Of a stretch of DNA of 64,000 bases, positions 41,552 through 49,678 are shown one piece after another. Source of the stretch: Acidimicrobiales bacterium (GTDB taxonomy: Bacteria > Actinomycetota > Acidimicrobiia > Acidimicrobiales > MedAcidi-G1). The stretch is taken from the NCBI GenBank assembly GCA_014237715.1, contig JAAZZG010000007.1, positions 1 to 64,000 of the forward strand, written 5' to 3'. The position numbers and the translations under genes were made by a program. Under the pieces are notes generated by a model. It did not search any database, was not told the DNA's origin, and saw only the letters and a list, made by a program, of their open reading frames with translations. Numbering within the stretch: the first letter of the stretch is position 1; each line of letters opens with the position of its first letter.

Positions 41552-43864
41552 GTGACCGTGTTCGATACATCCGACCTACTGGACGACCGGTCCCTCCGGG
41601 GGCCGGCGTTCTGCGCCGCGTTGACCAGCCGATTCGATGACTACCTGGCTGCGGTGTTTGCGGCAGCCGACGTGCCCCCCGGGGTGGCCCTGGTGGCCGT
41701 CGGTGGCTACGCCCGGGGCGAGCAGTGCCCGGGCAGTGACCTGGACGTGGCGTTGGTGCACTTCCCCGGCATGGACATGAGCGGCATCGCCGAACGGGTC
41801 TGGTATCCGCTGTGGGATGCCGGCCTGAAGCTTGGACACCAGGTAGGCACGGTGGCCCAGTTGCTTGACGTGGGCGCCGAGAATCTGGAGACGGCCACCA
41901 GCCTGCTGGCTGCCCGGACGGTGGCCGCTAGCTCGGTCGACGGCGCGGCTCTGGTCGACGACCTGGCCGAGCGCGCGCTGACCCAGTGGAAGGGCCGGTC
42001 CCGCCAGAATCTCGACCAACTCCAGGGGGCGGTCGCGGAACGCCACGCCCGGTTTGGTGAGGTGGCGTTCCTTCTGGAGCCGGATATCAAGGAGGCCCGT
42101 GGCGGTCTGCGAGACGTGCACAGCCTGTTCTGGGTGGAGCAGGCCACGGTGCCGATCCTGCGCGAGGCCGAGTCAGCCGGCCTGGCCGCAGCCTTCGAGA
42201 CGCTGCTGGCCGTCCGCGTCGAACTCCACCGGCTGACCGGTCAGCGGGCCGACAAGCTCCTGTTGGAACTCCAGGACGACGTAGCTGTCGCGCTGGGCCT
42301 GGCCGATGCCGACGTCCTGATGGCGGAGGTCTCGGCAGCGGGCCGGACCATTGCCTGGACGGGGGAGGGCGCGGCCCGTCGGACCCTGCGGGCCTCGCGT
42401 CGACGCGGACCGATGAAGGCACTGTCCGGGATTCGACGCCGGGAGGTGGCCCCCGGCCTGGTACTCGATGACGGCCGCCTCGAGTTGACCGATGATGCGG
42501 ATCTGGGCGACCCTCTGCTCGTCCTGCGGTATGCAGCCAGCGCTGCCCGCCACGACGCCTACCTGCATCGTGGATCTCTGGAACGCCTTGCCGATCACGC
42601 CGAGCCGGTACCCGTGCCGTGGCCCGCAGAGGCCCGGGACCTGTTCGTCGATCTGTTGGCAGCCGGACCGGCGGCCATTCCGGTCATCGAGGACCTCGAC
42701 CAGGTGGGCCTCTTCGTGTTGCTGGTACCCGAATGGGAACCCTGCCGTTCACGGCCCCAGCGCAACGCCTACCACCGGTTCACCGTGGACCGTCACCTGA
42801 TGGAGGCGGCGGCTGAGGCATCCCGGCTGGTCGGCCAGGTGGAGCGGTCCGATCTGTTACTGGTCGGTGCCCTGTTCCACGACATCGGCAAGGGGTATCC
42901 AGGTGACCACACGGTGGTCGGCGTTGACCTCCTGACGACCATTGCCGCCCGAATGGGCTACGACGTCGACGATGTCGACCTGCTGGTCGCCATGGTCGAA
43001 CACCACCTGCTGCTGCCCGACGTGGCCACCCGGCGAGACCTCGACGACGACGGCACTATCCGTCAGGTGGCTGACGCAGTGGGCGGAACCGTCCTGCTGG
43101 GCCTCCTCGGGGCCCTCACCGAAGCCGATTCGATCGCTACCGGCCCGTCGGCGTGGAGCAACTGGAAGGCGGGCCTGGTCCGTGAGTTGGTGGAACGCAC
43201 CTCTCACGTACTGGGTGGGGGCGACGTCGGCGATGTGGTCGGGGGCTCGTTTCCGGATGCCGCCCAGCAGGCCCTGCTCGACGACGGGACGTTCGTGGTG
43301 CGTGGAGAGGGGCTGGAGCTGACCGTGGTGGCCGCTGACCGCCCGGGCACGTTTGCCAAGGTGGCCGGCGTGCTGGCCCTCAACGGGGCTGATGTCCTTG
43401 GTGCGTCGGCTCATTCCGAGCATGGGCGGGCACTCTCGGTGTTCCGTGTCGGATCGGTGCTGGGCGGCGAACCCGACTGGGCGCGGATCGACGAACAGGT
43501 CAACCGGGCCCTGGCCGGCCGCCTGGCCGTGGCGGCCCGCCTCGGTGACCGGTCGCGCACCTACCGACCCATCCACCTGACCGCCCGTCCGGCCCGCCCA
43601 ACTATGACCGTCGACAACGTCTCATCGGCCACCGCCACCGTGCTGGAGGTGACGTGCCCAGACGGCGTCGGCGTGCTGTATCGGATCACCCGGGCCTTCG
43701 CTGAACTGGATCTTGACATCGTCCGGGCCCACGTCCAGACCCTCGGATCGGACGTGATCGACGCCTTCTACGTGCGGGATCCGTTCGGCGCCAAGATCAC
43801 CGACCCCGAGCACCTTGCCGAGGTGGAACTGTCGGTGCTGCGATGGGTGGCCGTCGACTTCTGA
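41552..43864 (+). CDS. glnD: [Protein-PII] uridylyltransferase/uridylyl-removing enzyme
   Basis: A 770-aa bifunctional nitrogen sensor that modifies and demodifies the PII protein in response to glutamine. The nucleotidyltransferase domain has 'GGYARGEQCPGSDLDVALV' with the catalytic GSDLD at about 60. 'EPDIKEARGGLRDV' follows. The HD domain has 'LFHDIGKGYPGDHTVVG' at about 441-457 and 'MVEHHLLLPDVATRRD'. Two ACT domains lie at about 590-650 and 690-760. GTG 41552 is annotated; GTG 41558 with TAGAAA 7 nt upstream is an alternative. No PII gene is adjacent. Confidence 0.94.
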   Translation: MTVFDTSDLLDDRSLRGPAFCAALTSRFDDYLAAVFAAADVPPGVALVAVGGYARGEQCPGSDLDVALVHFPGMDMSGIAERVWYPLWDAGLKLGHQVGTVAQLLDVGAENLETATSLLAARTVAASSVDGAALVDDLAERALTQWKGRSRQNLDQLQGAVAERHARFGEVAFLLEPDIKEARGGLRDVHSLFWVEQATVPILREAESAGLAAAFETLLAVRVELHRLTGQRADKLLLELQDDVAVALGLADADVLMAEVSAAGRTIAWTGEGAARRTLRASRRRGPMKALSGIRRREVAPGLVLDDGRLELTDDADLGDPLLVLRYAASAARHDAYLHRGSLERLADHAEPVPVPWPAEARDLFVDLLAAGPAAIPVIEDLDQVGLFVLLVPEWEPCRSRPQRNAYHRFTVDRHLMEAAAEASRLVGQVERSDLLLVGALFHDIGKGYPGDHTVVGVDLLTTIAARMGYDVDDVDLLVAMVEHHLLLPDVATRRDLDDDGTIRQVADAVGGTVLLGLLGALTEADSIATGPSAWSNWKAGLVRELVERTSHVLGGGDVGDVVGGSFPDAAQQALLDDGTFVVRGEGLELTVVAADRPGTFAKVAGVLALNGADVLGASAHSEHGRALSVFRVGSVLGGEPDWARIDEQVNRALAGRLAVAARLGDRSRTYRPIHLTARPARPTMTVDNVSSATATVLEVTCPDGVGVLYRITRAFAELDLDIVRAHVQTLGSDVIDAFYVRDPFGAKITDPEHLAEVELSVLRWVAVDF

Positions 43865-43919
43865 CCCCACCGGGCTCCCCGTCGGCGACCCCGTCATTCA
43901 CTACGTCATGTCGCCCGCC

Positions 43920-43925
43920 TACGGT
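43920..43925 (+). promoter_or_regulatory. -10 hexamer TACGGT, leaderless promoter of a NUDIX gene
   Basis: TACGGT lies 6 nt before ATG 43932 and helps choose that start over the in-frame ATG at 43908. Confidence 0.38.
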
Positions 43926-43931
43926 GCATCC

Positions 43932-44702
43932 ATGAACTCTGATTCCGGTGCACCCCCGCCCCCCGGCCAGGCCGACCTACTGCGATGGGCCGAGGCGCTC
44001 TCGGCGTCGGCCCGCACCGGCATGGGCTTCACCGAGTCGCTCTACGAGAAGGAGCGCTACGAGGAGGTCCTCCACGTAGCTGCCGAGATCCGGTCCCGGT
44101 CCGACGCCCTGTCGGGACGCACTGTGGATCCCGACGACCTGGTGGCCGAGTGGTACGACACCGTCGGTTCTGGCGTCAGGGGATACGTCACCCCCAAGAC
44201 CACCGTCGGCGCGGTGGTCGGCAACGACGCCGGCGAGATATTGCTGGTCCAGCGGTCCGGGTCGGGCGTGTGGCTGTACCCCACCGGGTGGGCCGATGTC
44301 GGCTACTCACCGGCCGAGGTGGTGGTCAAAGAAGTCCTCGAGGAGACGGGCATCGAGTGCGAGGTGGTTCGCCCCATCGCCATCCTCGACGGGCTTCGCC
44401 TGGGCATCACGGGCATCCCGCTGTATTCACTGATCTTCCACTGTCGGATGACGGGCGGCAAGCTGGCGGCCCACCCGCTCGAGTGCCTCGATGTGGGCTT
44501 CTTCGCGGCTGACTCCATGCCTGAGGGGCACGCCCTTCCTGCCGAGTGGGTGGACGAGGCCTTCGCTGCCATCCGGGGCGAACCGATGGAGGTCCGCTAC
44601 GACCGTCCCCGAGAGCCTATGTGGGAGGGCGATGTGGCTTCAGAGGGAGAGGCTGCTTCTGAGGAAGACGTGACCCTCGAAGGTGACCTGGGTATCGGCT
44701 GA
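43932..44702 (+). CDS. NUDIX hydrolase with Nudix_N_2 domain (ADP-ribose pyrophosphatase-like)
   Basis: A 256-aa protein. Residues about 15-65 ('LLRWAEALSASARTGMGFTESLYEKERYEEVLHVAAEI') match the N-terminal domain found in YjhB-like NUDIX enzymes. The Nudix box at about 121-143 ends 'VVKEVLEETGIEC' with the two catalytic Glu intact, but the first box Glu is Tyr and the Arg is Lys, a variant seen in this subfamily. The C-terminal 35 residues are acidic and repetitive (EGE/EED). Probably hydrolyses a nucleoside diphosphate derivative; substrate unknown. Confidence 0.83.
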   Translation: MNSDSGAPPPPGQADLLRWAEALSASARTGMGFTESLYEKERYEEVLHVAAEIRSRSDALSGRTVDPDDLVAEWYDTVGSGVRGYVTPKTTVGAVVGNDAGEILLVQRSGSGVWLYPTGWADVGYSPAEVVVKEVLEETGIECEVVRPIAILDGLRLGITGIPLYSLIFHCRMTGGKLAAHPLECLDVGFFAADSMPEGHALPAEWVDEAFAAIRGEPMEVRYDRPREPMWEGDVASEGEAASEEDVTLEGDLGIG

Positions 44703-44742
44703 CCTACCGTACGGGCCGGACGGGATCTCGGCCGGAGACGAC

Positions 44743-45624
44743 TCAGGTGCCGGGCTGGTTCCGGAGGAAGTCTTCGACTTCGGCCACCAGACGGTCCGGA
44801 GCGTCAGCCGTCTCCTCGTCGAAGTCGGCCTCCAACTGCTCCACGTACTCGACGGTCTCGTCGTCCTCGGAGACAAGTTCGGTGACCTGGCGTTCGTAGT
44901 CGGCGGCCAGAATTTCCAGGTCAGTACGGGGCACATCGACCTCGAACACCCGGCAGAGGCGCTCCACCAGGGCGAGGGCCGCCTTGGGTGACGGGGCGTT
45001 GGACACGTACGAGGGGACGCTCGCCCAGAACGACGCCGTCACGACGCCGCGGTCACGCAGACCGGCGGCCAGCACGCCCACGATGCCCGTCGGGCCCTCG
45101 TAGGTCGATGGCGACAGGTCAAGACGCTCGGCCAGACGGGCATCCTCGGTCCCGCCGTACACCTGGGTGGGGCGGGTGTGGGGAACGTCGGTGAGCAGGG
45201 CGCCGAGCGTGCAGACCATCGCCGCATCGAACGCCTCGGCGGTATGGGCGATGTGGTCCACGAAGGTTCGCCAACGCAACTGGGGTTCGTGGCCGATGGC
45301 GCACACCAGGTCGTGGTCGGCGTCGGGTACCCGGGCCACGTAGATCGAGGTCGACGGCCACACGATTTGGCGGACGTCGTCCTCGTCGAGACAGACGCTG
45401 GGGCGGGCCACCGTAAAGTCGAAGAAGTCCTCGGCGTCGATGGTGGCCACGTGGACCGCTTCGTAGTGGTCCCGGATGTAGCGGGCGGCCGTAGAACTGG
45501 CCTCGCCAGCGTCATTCCAGCCCTCGAAGGCGGCCAGAAGGACCGGCGATCGTAACTCGATGGGCATCTCTTCGACGTGCCACGAGAGGTGCGGCGCGAG
45601 GTGTGGAGCGGGGTCGATGGGCAT
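44743..45624 (-). CDS. PAC2 family protein (proteasome assembly chaperone-like)
   Basis: A 293-aa cytosolic protein of the PAC2 superfamily. 'PVLLAAFEGWNDAGEASSTAARYI' near residue 30 and 'TLGALLTDVPHTRPTQVYG', then 'YEGPTGIVGVLAAGLRDRGVVTASFWASVPSYV' are the family landmarks. In eukaryotes PAC2 proteins assemble the 20S proteasome; bacterial homologues are common in actinobacteria but lack a firm function. The last 45 residues are strongly acidic and predicted helical. ATG 45624 has TAGCCT 8 nt upstream and is divergent from the GNAT gene. Confidence 0.88.
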   Translation of the reverse strand: MPIDPAPHLAPHLSWHVEEMPIELRSPVLLAAFEGWNDAGEASSTAARYIRDHYEAVHVATIDAEDFFDFTVARPSVCLDEDDVRQIVWPSTSIYVARVPDADHDLVCAIGHEPQLRWRTFVDHIAHTAEAFDAAMVCTLGALLTDVPHTRPTQVYGGTEDARLAERLDLSPSTYEGPTGIVGVLAAGLRDRGVVTASFWASVPSYVSNAPSPKAALALVERLCRVFEVDVPRTDLEILAADYERQVTELVSEDDETVEYVEQLEADFDEETADAPDRLVAEVEDFLRNQPGT

Positions 45625-45632
45625 CGAGGCGG

Positions 45633-45638
45633 AGGCTA
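45633..45638 (-). promoter_or_regulatory. -10 hexamer TAGCCT, leaderless promoter of the PAC2 gene
   Basis: On the minus strand TAGCCT lies 8 nt before ATG 45624. Confidence 0.38.
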
Positions 45639-45708
45639 GCCAGACGCGCTCCAAGGCGCGCCGGTGCCGTCACGATCCGTCCGCCTCTGGCGGACCGGGG
45701 CGGGGTTC

Positions 45709-45714
45709 TAGGCT
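45709..45714 (+). promoter_or_regulatory. -10 hexamer TAGGCT, leaderless promoter of the GNAT gene
   Basis: TAGGCT lies 8 nt before ATG 45723, without a Shine-Dalgarno sequence. Confidence 0.4.
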
Positions 45715-45722
45715 CGCCGCCC

Positions 45723-46223
45723 ATGGAGACGCAGGAGGCTGGATCGCCCGACCAGGAATCTTCGAAGGGGTCGGCGGCCCCGGTCGAGGTTCGTGAAGTC
45801 ACCGAGGTGGATGGGGCCCTGCTGGGTGCCATGGCCCGGCTCATTCCGCAACTGTCGAGCTCCAATTCGCCGCCGGATGCCATGGCGCTCGAGGCCATCG
45901 TGTCGTCCGACGCGTCGATCCTGCTGCTGGCCGTCGACCCGTCGACCACCGGTGAGACGGCGATCCTGGGGAGCATGACGCTGGTCCTGTTCCGCGTTCC
46001 GACCGGCCTGCGGGCCTGGATCGAGGACGTGGTCGTCGACGAAGGGGCCCGCAGCCGTGGCATCGGCGAGGCGTTGAACAGGGCAGCCATCGAACGGGCT
46101 CGCCGCGAGGGCGCCACCACCGTGGACCTGACGTCGCGCCCCTCCCGGGAGGCCGCCAACCGGCTCTATCGTCGGCTTGGCTTCGAGGAACGATCAACCA
46201 ACGTCTATCGCCTGGATCTCTGA
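45723..46223 (+). CDS. GNAT family N-acetyltransferase
   Basis: A 166-aa acetyl-CoA-dependent transferase. Motif A is 'AWIEDVVVDEGARSRGIGEAL' at about 98-118 with the pyrophosphate-binding RxxGIG; motif B is 'SREAANRLYRRLGFEERS' near 145. The 20-residue N-terminus is unstructured. The substrate (protein N-terminus, amino acid or small amine) cannot be told. It ends 21 nt before the M20 amidohydrolase, which has its own promoter. Confidence 0.87.
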   Translation: METQEAGSPDQESSKGSAAPVEVREVTEVDGALLGAMARLIPQLSSSNSPPDAMALEAIVSSDASILLLAVDPSTTGETAILGSMTLVLFRVPTGLRAWIEDVVVDEGARSRGIGEALNRAAIERARREGATTVDLTSRPSREAANRLYRRLGFEERSTNVYRLDL

Positions 46224-46231
46224 TCGGCTGA

Positions 46232-46237
46232 TACCTT
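46232..46237 (+). promoter_or_regulatory. -10 hexamer TACCTT, leaderless promoter of the amidohydrolase/ABC operon
   Basis: TACCTT lies 7 nt before ATG 46245. This would be the first promoter of the M20-ABC operon. Confidence 0.4.
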
Positions 46238-46244
46238 CCGACAC

Positions 46245-47414
46245 ATGACGGACACGACGATCACCGAGGGTCCAACCAAGGTTGCGGCACGGAAGGCCTT
46301 CGGTGAGGTCGAAACCGAACTCCGGGACCTCTCGCGGTGGATGTATGAGAACCCCGAGTTGGGATACGAGGAGTTCGAGGCGTCGGAACGCTTGAGTTCG
46401 TTCCTGGGGCGCAACGGCTTCGACGTGACCTATCCCAGTCACGGACTGGACACGGCCTTCGAGGCGACCGCCGGGACCAGCGGGCCACGGGTCGTCATCT
46501 GCTGCGAGTATGACGCCCTGCCTGAGGTAGGGCACGCCTGCGGCCACAACATCATCGCCACCTCGGCTGTCGGTGCCGGCGTAGCCCTCGCCCCGCTGGC
46601 CGAGGAGTTGGGCATCCGGGTCACCGTGCTGGGCACCCCGGCCGAGGAGGGTGGCGGCGGCAAGGTCGAGCTGATCGAGGCCGGTGCCTTCGAGGACGCC
46701 GCAGCGTCGATGATGGTCCACCCCGGCCCCTACGACGAACTGGATCCGTCGTTCCAGGCGTGTCAGCACTACGACGTCGAGTTCTTTGGCAAGGACTCCC
46801 ATGCGGCCTTTGCCCCGGAGGAAGGGATCAACGCCCTGGACGCTTTCGTGCAGGCTTACGTGAACATTTCCACCCTACGCCAGGCCATGGTTGACGACGA
46901 TCGGATCCACTGCAAGGTGACCCGCGGTGGTGACGCCGTTAATGTCGTGCCGTCGCATACGAAGTCCGAGTGGCTGATCCGCTCGGGCAGCGTGGAGCGT
47001 CTCGCCGAGTTAATTCCCAAGGTGAAGGCGTGCTTTGAGGGGGCGGCCATTGCCACCGGCTGTCGGTTCGAGTGGCACGAGACGGCCCATCCATACGAGA
47101 GCATGCGAAACAACGACGTCATGACCGACCTGTACGCCGCCAATTCGGAGGCCATCGGTCGGCCCATGCCCACCCACGCCGAACAGGGTGGGGGCTCGGG
47201 TTCGTCGGACATGGGCAACGTCAGCCAGATCGTCCCGTCAATCCATCCGATGCTTGGCATGGACTGCGGCGACGCCGTCAACCACCAGCCCGAGTTCGCC
47301 GACCGGACCGTGGAGCCCGGCGGGGAGTCGGCGCTGCGTGACGGGGCGCTCGGCATGGCGTACACCGTGATTGACATGGCCGAACAGGACGTCTGGGACA
47401 GACTCGGGGCCTGA
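46245..47414 (+). CDS. M20-family amidohydrolase (AbgB/IAA-amino-acid-hydrolase-like)
   Basis: A 389-aa metallohydrolase. 'LRDLSRWMYENPELGYEEFEAS' near residue 28 is the M20D start. Metal ligands are expected in 'VGHACGHNIIAT' (Cys/His, about 97-108), 'GTPAEEGGGGK' (Glu pair, about 131-141), a His in 'SMMVHPGP' and one near the end. The dimerisation insert is at about 175-290. In this family the enzyme cleaves an N-acyl or amide bond (for example p-aminobenzoyl-glutamate or N-acyl amino acids). It is followed 4 nt later by ABC-transporter ATPases, which suggests that it processes the imported substrate. Confidence 0.87.
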   Translation: MTDTTITEGPTKVAARKAFGEVETELRDLSRWMYENPELGYEEFEASERLSSFLGRNGFDVTYPSHGLDTAFEATAGTSGPRVVICCEYDALPEVGHACGHNIIATSAVGAGVALAPLAEELGIRVTVLGTPAEEGGGGKVELIEAGAFEDAAASMMVHPGPYDELDPSFQACQHYDVEFFGKDSHAAFAPEEGINALDAFVQAYVNISTLRQAMVDDDRIHCKVTRGGDAVNVVPSHTKSEWLIRSGSVERLAELIPKVKACFEGAAIATGCRFEWHETAHPYESMRNNDVMTDLYAANSEAIGRPMPTHAEQGGGSGSSDMGNVSQIVPSIHPMLGMDCGDAVNHQPEFADRTVEPGGESALRDGALGMAYTVIDMAEQDVWDRLGA

Positions 47415-47418
47415 ACCG

Positions 47419-48459
47419 ATGACGGTGGACCCCACGCCGGTCCTGCGGGTCACCGACCTGACGACGCGGTTCAACACCCAGGACGGGACGGTGCACGCCG
47501 TCAACGGGGTGTCGTTCGACCTGGCCGACGGGGAGGTTCTCGGCGTGGTCGGCGAGAGCGGCTCAGGCAAGAGCGTCACGATGATGTCGCTGCTGCGGCT
47601 CATCCCCACACCGCCCGGCGAGATTTTGGCCGGCCAGGCGATCTTCGAGGGCGACGACCTTCTTTCGATGGACCTGGGGGACCTGCGGAAGGTGCGGGGC
47701 GGCAAGGTCGGCTTCATCTTCCAGGATCCGATGACATCGCTGAACCCGGTGGTCACCGTGGGCGACCAGATCGTGGAGTCCCTCGCCGTCCATCAGCCGG
47801 GTCGCCGGAAGGCGATGCGGCTACGGGCGCTTGAACTGTTGCAACTGGTCGGCATCCCGTCTCCGGAGGAGCGCCTCCGGTGCTACCCCTACGAGTTGTC
47901 CGGTGGGATGCGCCAGCGGGTGATGATCGCCATTGCCCTGGCCTGCAACCCGAAGGTCCTAGTGGCCGACGAGCCCACGACAGCCCTCGACGTGACCATT
48001 CAGGCCCAGATCCTGGAGTTGGTGAAGGGCCTCCGAGAGAAGCTTGGCATGGCGGTGATCTGGATCACCCATGATCTCGGCGTGGTGGCCGGCCTGGTCG
48101 ACCGGGTGCTGGTCATGTACGGCGGCCAGATCGTGGAGGATGCGCCGGTCGACGAGTTCTATGCCCAGCCCCGCCATCCATACTCACAAGGCCTACTGGC
48201 TTCGCTACCGTCGGCCACCTCCCGTGGGGACAAGCTGGTCAACATCCAGGGGCAGCCTCCGGATCTCCGGTCGGCGCCCGCCAGTTGTTCATTCGCTCCC
48301 CGATGCCCGCACGCCTTCGACCGATGCGACCGGGAGAACCCGGTTCTGGCAGCCGTTTCGGCGACTCGAAAGGTCGCCTGCTGGCTAGACGAGGTGCCGG
48401 TACTGGTCGGCGCCCAGAGCGACGAGACAGCCAAAGGGCAGGTCGGCCATGGACGCTGA
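47419..48459 (+). CDS. Peptide/nickel-type ABC transporter ATP-binding protein (DppD/OppD)
   Basis: A 346-aa ATPase. Walker A is 'GESGSGKSV' at about 45-53, Q-loop '[13 protein letters not shown]', signature '[13 protein letters not shown]', Walker B '[15 protein letters not shown]' and switch His in '[11 protein letters not shown]'. The C-terminal oligopeptide-transporter domain has the Cys-rich '[14 protein letters not shown]', which in DppD-type proteins binds an iron-sulfur cluster. First of two ATPases in the order D-F-A-B-C; overlaps the next gene by 11 bases. Confidence 0.93.
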   Translation: MTVDPTPVLRVTDLTTRFNTQDGTVHAVNGVSFDLADGEVLGVVGESGSGKSVTMMSLLRLIPTPPGEILAGQAIFEGDDLLSMDLGDLRKVRGGKVGFIFQDPMTSLNPVVTVGDQIVESLAVHQPGRRKAMRLRALELLQLVGIPSPEERLRCYPYELSGGMRQRVMIAIALACNPKVLVADEPTTALDVTIQAQILELVKGLREKLGMAVIWITHDLGVVAGLVDRVLVMYGGQIVEDAPVDEFYAQPRHPYSQGLLASLPSATSRGDKLVNIQGQPPDLRSAPASCSFAPRCPHAFDRCDRENPVLAAVSATRKVACWLDEVPVLVGAQSDETAKGQVGHGR

Positions 48460-49480
48460 GATGACGGTCGTGCAGGAACAGGCAGCTGAAGCACCCGAAA
48501 TGCCTGAGGTACTGGTCTCGGTTCGTGATCTGAAGAAGCACTTCCCTGTGACCAAGGGCGCTCTCCGCCGCAAGGTCGGCGCCGTGCGGGCCGTCGACGG
48601 CGTGTCGTTCGACATCATGCGTGGTCAGACCCTCGGTCTGGTCGGCGAGTCGGGGTCAGGCAAGTCGACCATTGGTCGCACCCTCCTGCGTCTCGAGGAG
48701 CCGACGGAGGGCACGGTGGTCTTCGATGGCGGCGACATGGCCGAGCTGTCGGCCAGGGGGCTCCGAAAGGTCCGGCCGCGGATGCAGATGGTCTTCCAAG
48801 ATCCACATGCCTGCCTCAATCCGCGGATGACCGTCAGTTCGATCATCGGTGAGCCCCTCGTCGAGCACCTCTCGATGACGTCGCGTGAACGCAACGAACG
48901 TGTCGAGGAGTTACTCGGACTGGTAGGGCTGAACCCTGAGCACGCAAACCGCTACCCCCACGAGTTCTCGGGTGGGCAGCGTCAGCGAATCGGCATCGCC
49001 CGGGCCATTTCCCTGAACCCCGATCTCATCGTGTGTGACGAGCCGATCGCCGCCCTCGATGTCTCCATCCAGGCTCAGGTGGTCAACCTGATGGAGGAAC
49101 TCCAGGACCTGCTGGGCCTGACCTACCTGTTCATCTCGCACGACCTGGGCATGATCCGCCACATCGCTGACCGGGTGGCAGTGATGTACCTCGGCCGGAT
49201 CATGGAGTTGGCTGACGTCGACAGCCTCTACGACAACCCGTTGCATCCCTACACCCGGGCGTTGCAGTCTTCGGCGCCCGTTCCCGATCCGGCTGTCGAG
49301 GCCACCCGGGAGAAGATAGTGCTCGAAGGCGATATCCCCAGCCCCTCGTCACCCCCACCAGGTTGCGTGTTCTCCACCCGGTGTCCCGAAGCCGTCGACC
49401 GGTGCCGGAGTGAGGTGCCCGTCTGGCGCGAAGTGTCTCCCGGCCACGGCGTGGCCTGTCATCTGGTACCGGCCATCTAG
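48449..49480 (+). CDS. Peptide/nickel-type ABC transporter ATP-binding protein (DppF/OppF)
   Basis: A 343-aa ATPase, partner of the preceding gene. Walker A 'GESGSGKST', '[16 protein letters not shown]', signature '[13 protein letters not shown]', Walker B '[14 protein letters not shown]' and '[11 protein letters not shown]' are intact. '[29 protein letters not shown]' is the OppF-type N-terminus. The C-terminal domain has '[14 protein letters not shown]'. ATG 48449 or the in-frame ATG at 48461 may be the start. A 200-nt gap with its own promoter follows before the binding protein. Confidence 0.93.
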   Translation: MDAEMTVVQEQAAEAPEMPEVLVSVRDLKKHFPVTKGALRRKVGAVRAVDGVSFDIMRGQTLGLVGESGSGKSTIGRTLLRLEEPTEGTVVFDGGDMAELSARGLRKVRPRMQMVFQDPHACLNPRMTVSSIIGEPLVEHLSMTSRERNERVEELLGLVGLNPEHANRYPHEFSGGQRQRIGIARAISLNPDLIVCDEPIAALDVSIQAQVVNLMEELQDLLGLTYLFISHDLGMIRHIADRVAVMYLGRIMELADVDSLYDNPLHPYTRALQSSAPVPDPAVEATREKIVLEGDIPSPSSPPPGCVFSTRCPEAVDRCRSEVPVWREVSPGHGVACHLVPAI

Positions 49481-49585
49481 CGCCGCCCTTATGACAGAGG
49501 CTTCTGGGGCTTGATATCGGGCCCCGCCGTCGCCTTTGGGGTTCTGACCAGCGGGAATCGTCGTCTAATCGTCATGGGCGACAAG

Positions 49586-49614
49586 TTGAGCGTTCGGTTC
49601 TTAGGTGATAAAAG
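49586..49614 (+). promoter_or_regulatory. Candidate promoter for the binding-protein gene
   Basis: TTGAGC (49586-49591), 17-nt spacer, TAAAAG (49609-49614), in a locally AT-richer 198-nt gap after the second ATPase. It would give the abundant binding protein its own transcript with a leader of roughly 65 nt. The stretch 49481-49585 holds nothing else that I can support. Confidence 0.35.
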
Positions 49615-49665
49615 TCACGTAATCATTTGGAGGGGAAGTTCGGCTGAATGGTCGTGCTTCGAAAC

Positions 49666-49671
49666 GAGGGG
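49666..49671 (+). promoter_or_regulatory. Shine-Dalgarno GAGGGG fixing a TTG start
   Basis: GAGGGG lies 7 nt before TTG 49679. The following Lys-Lys and hydrophobic run are a normal lipoprotein signal peptide, so starts further upstream in the open frame are rejected. Confidence 0.75.
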
Positions 49672-49678
49672 AATCACC

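Noticed and set aside
44703-44742. Terminator between the NUDIX and PAC2 genes
   Set aside because: Only a short GGCCG/CGGCC pairing is present, which is common by chance at this GC content.
49511-49678. Upstream extension of the fusion binding protein in the same open frame
   Set aside because: TTG 49679 has a Shine-Dalgarno sequence and begins a proper lipoprotein signal peptide; an extension would bury it behind 56 hydrophilic residues.
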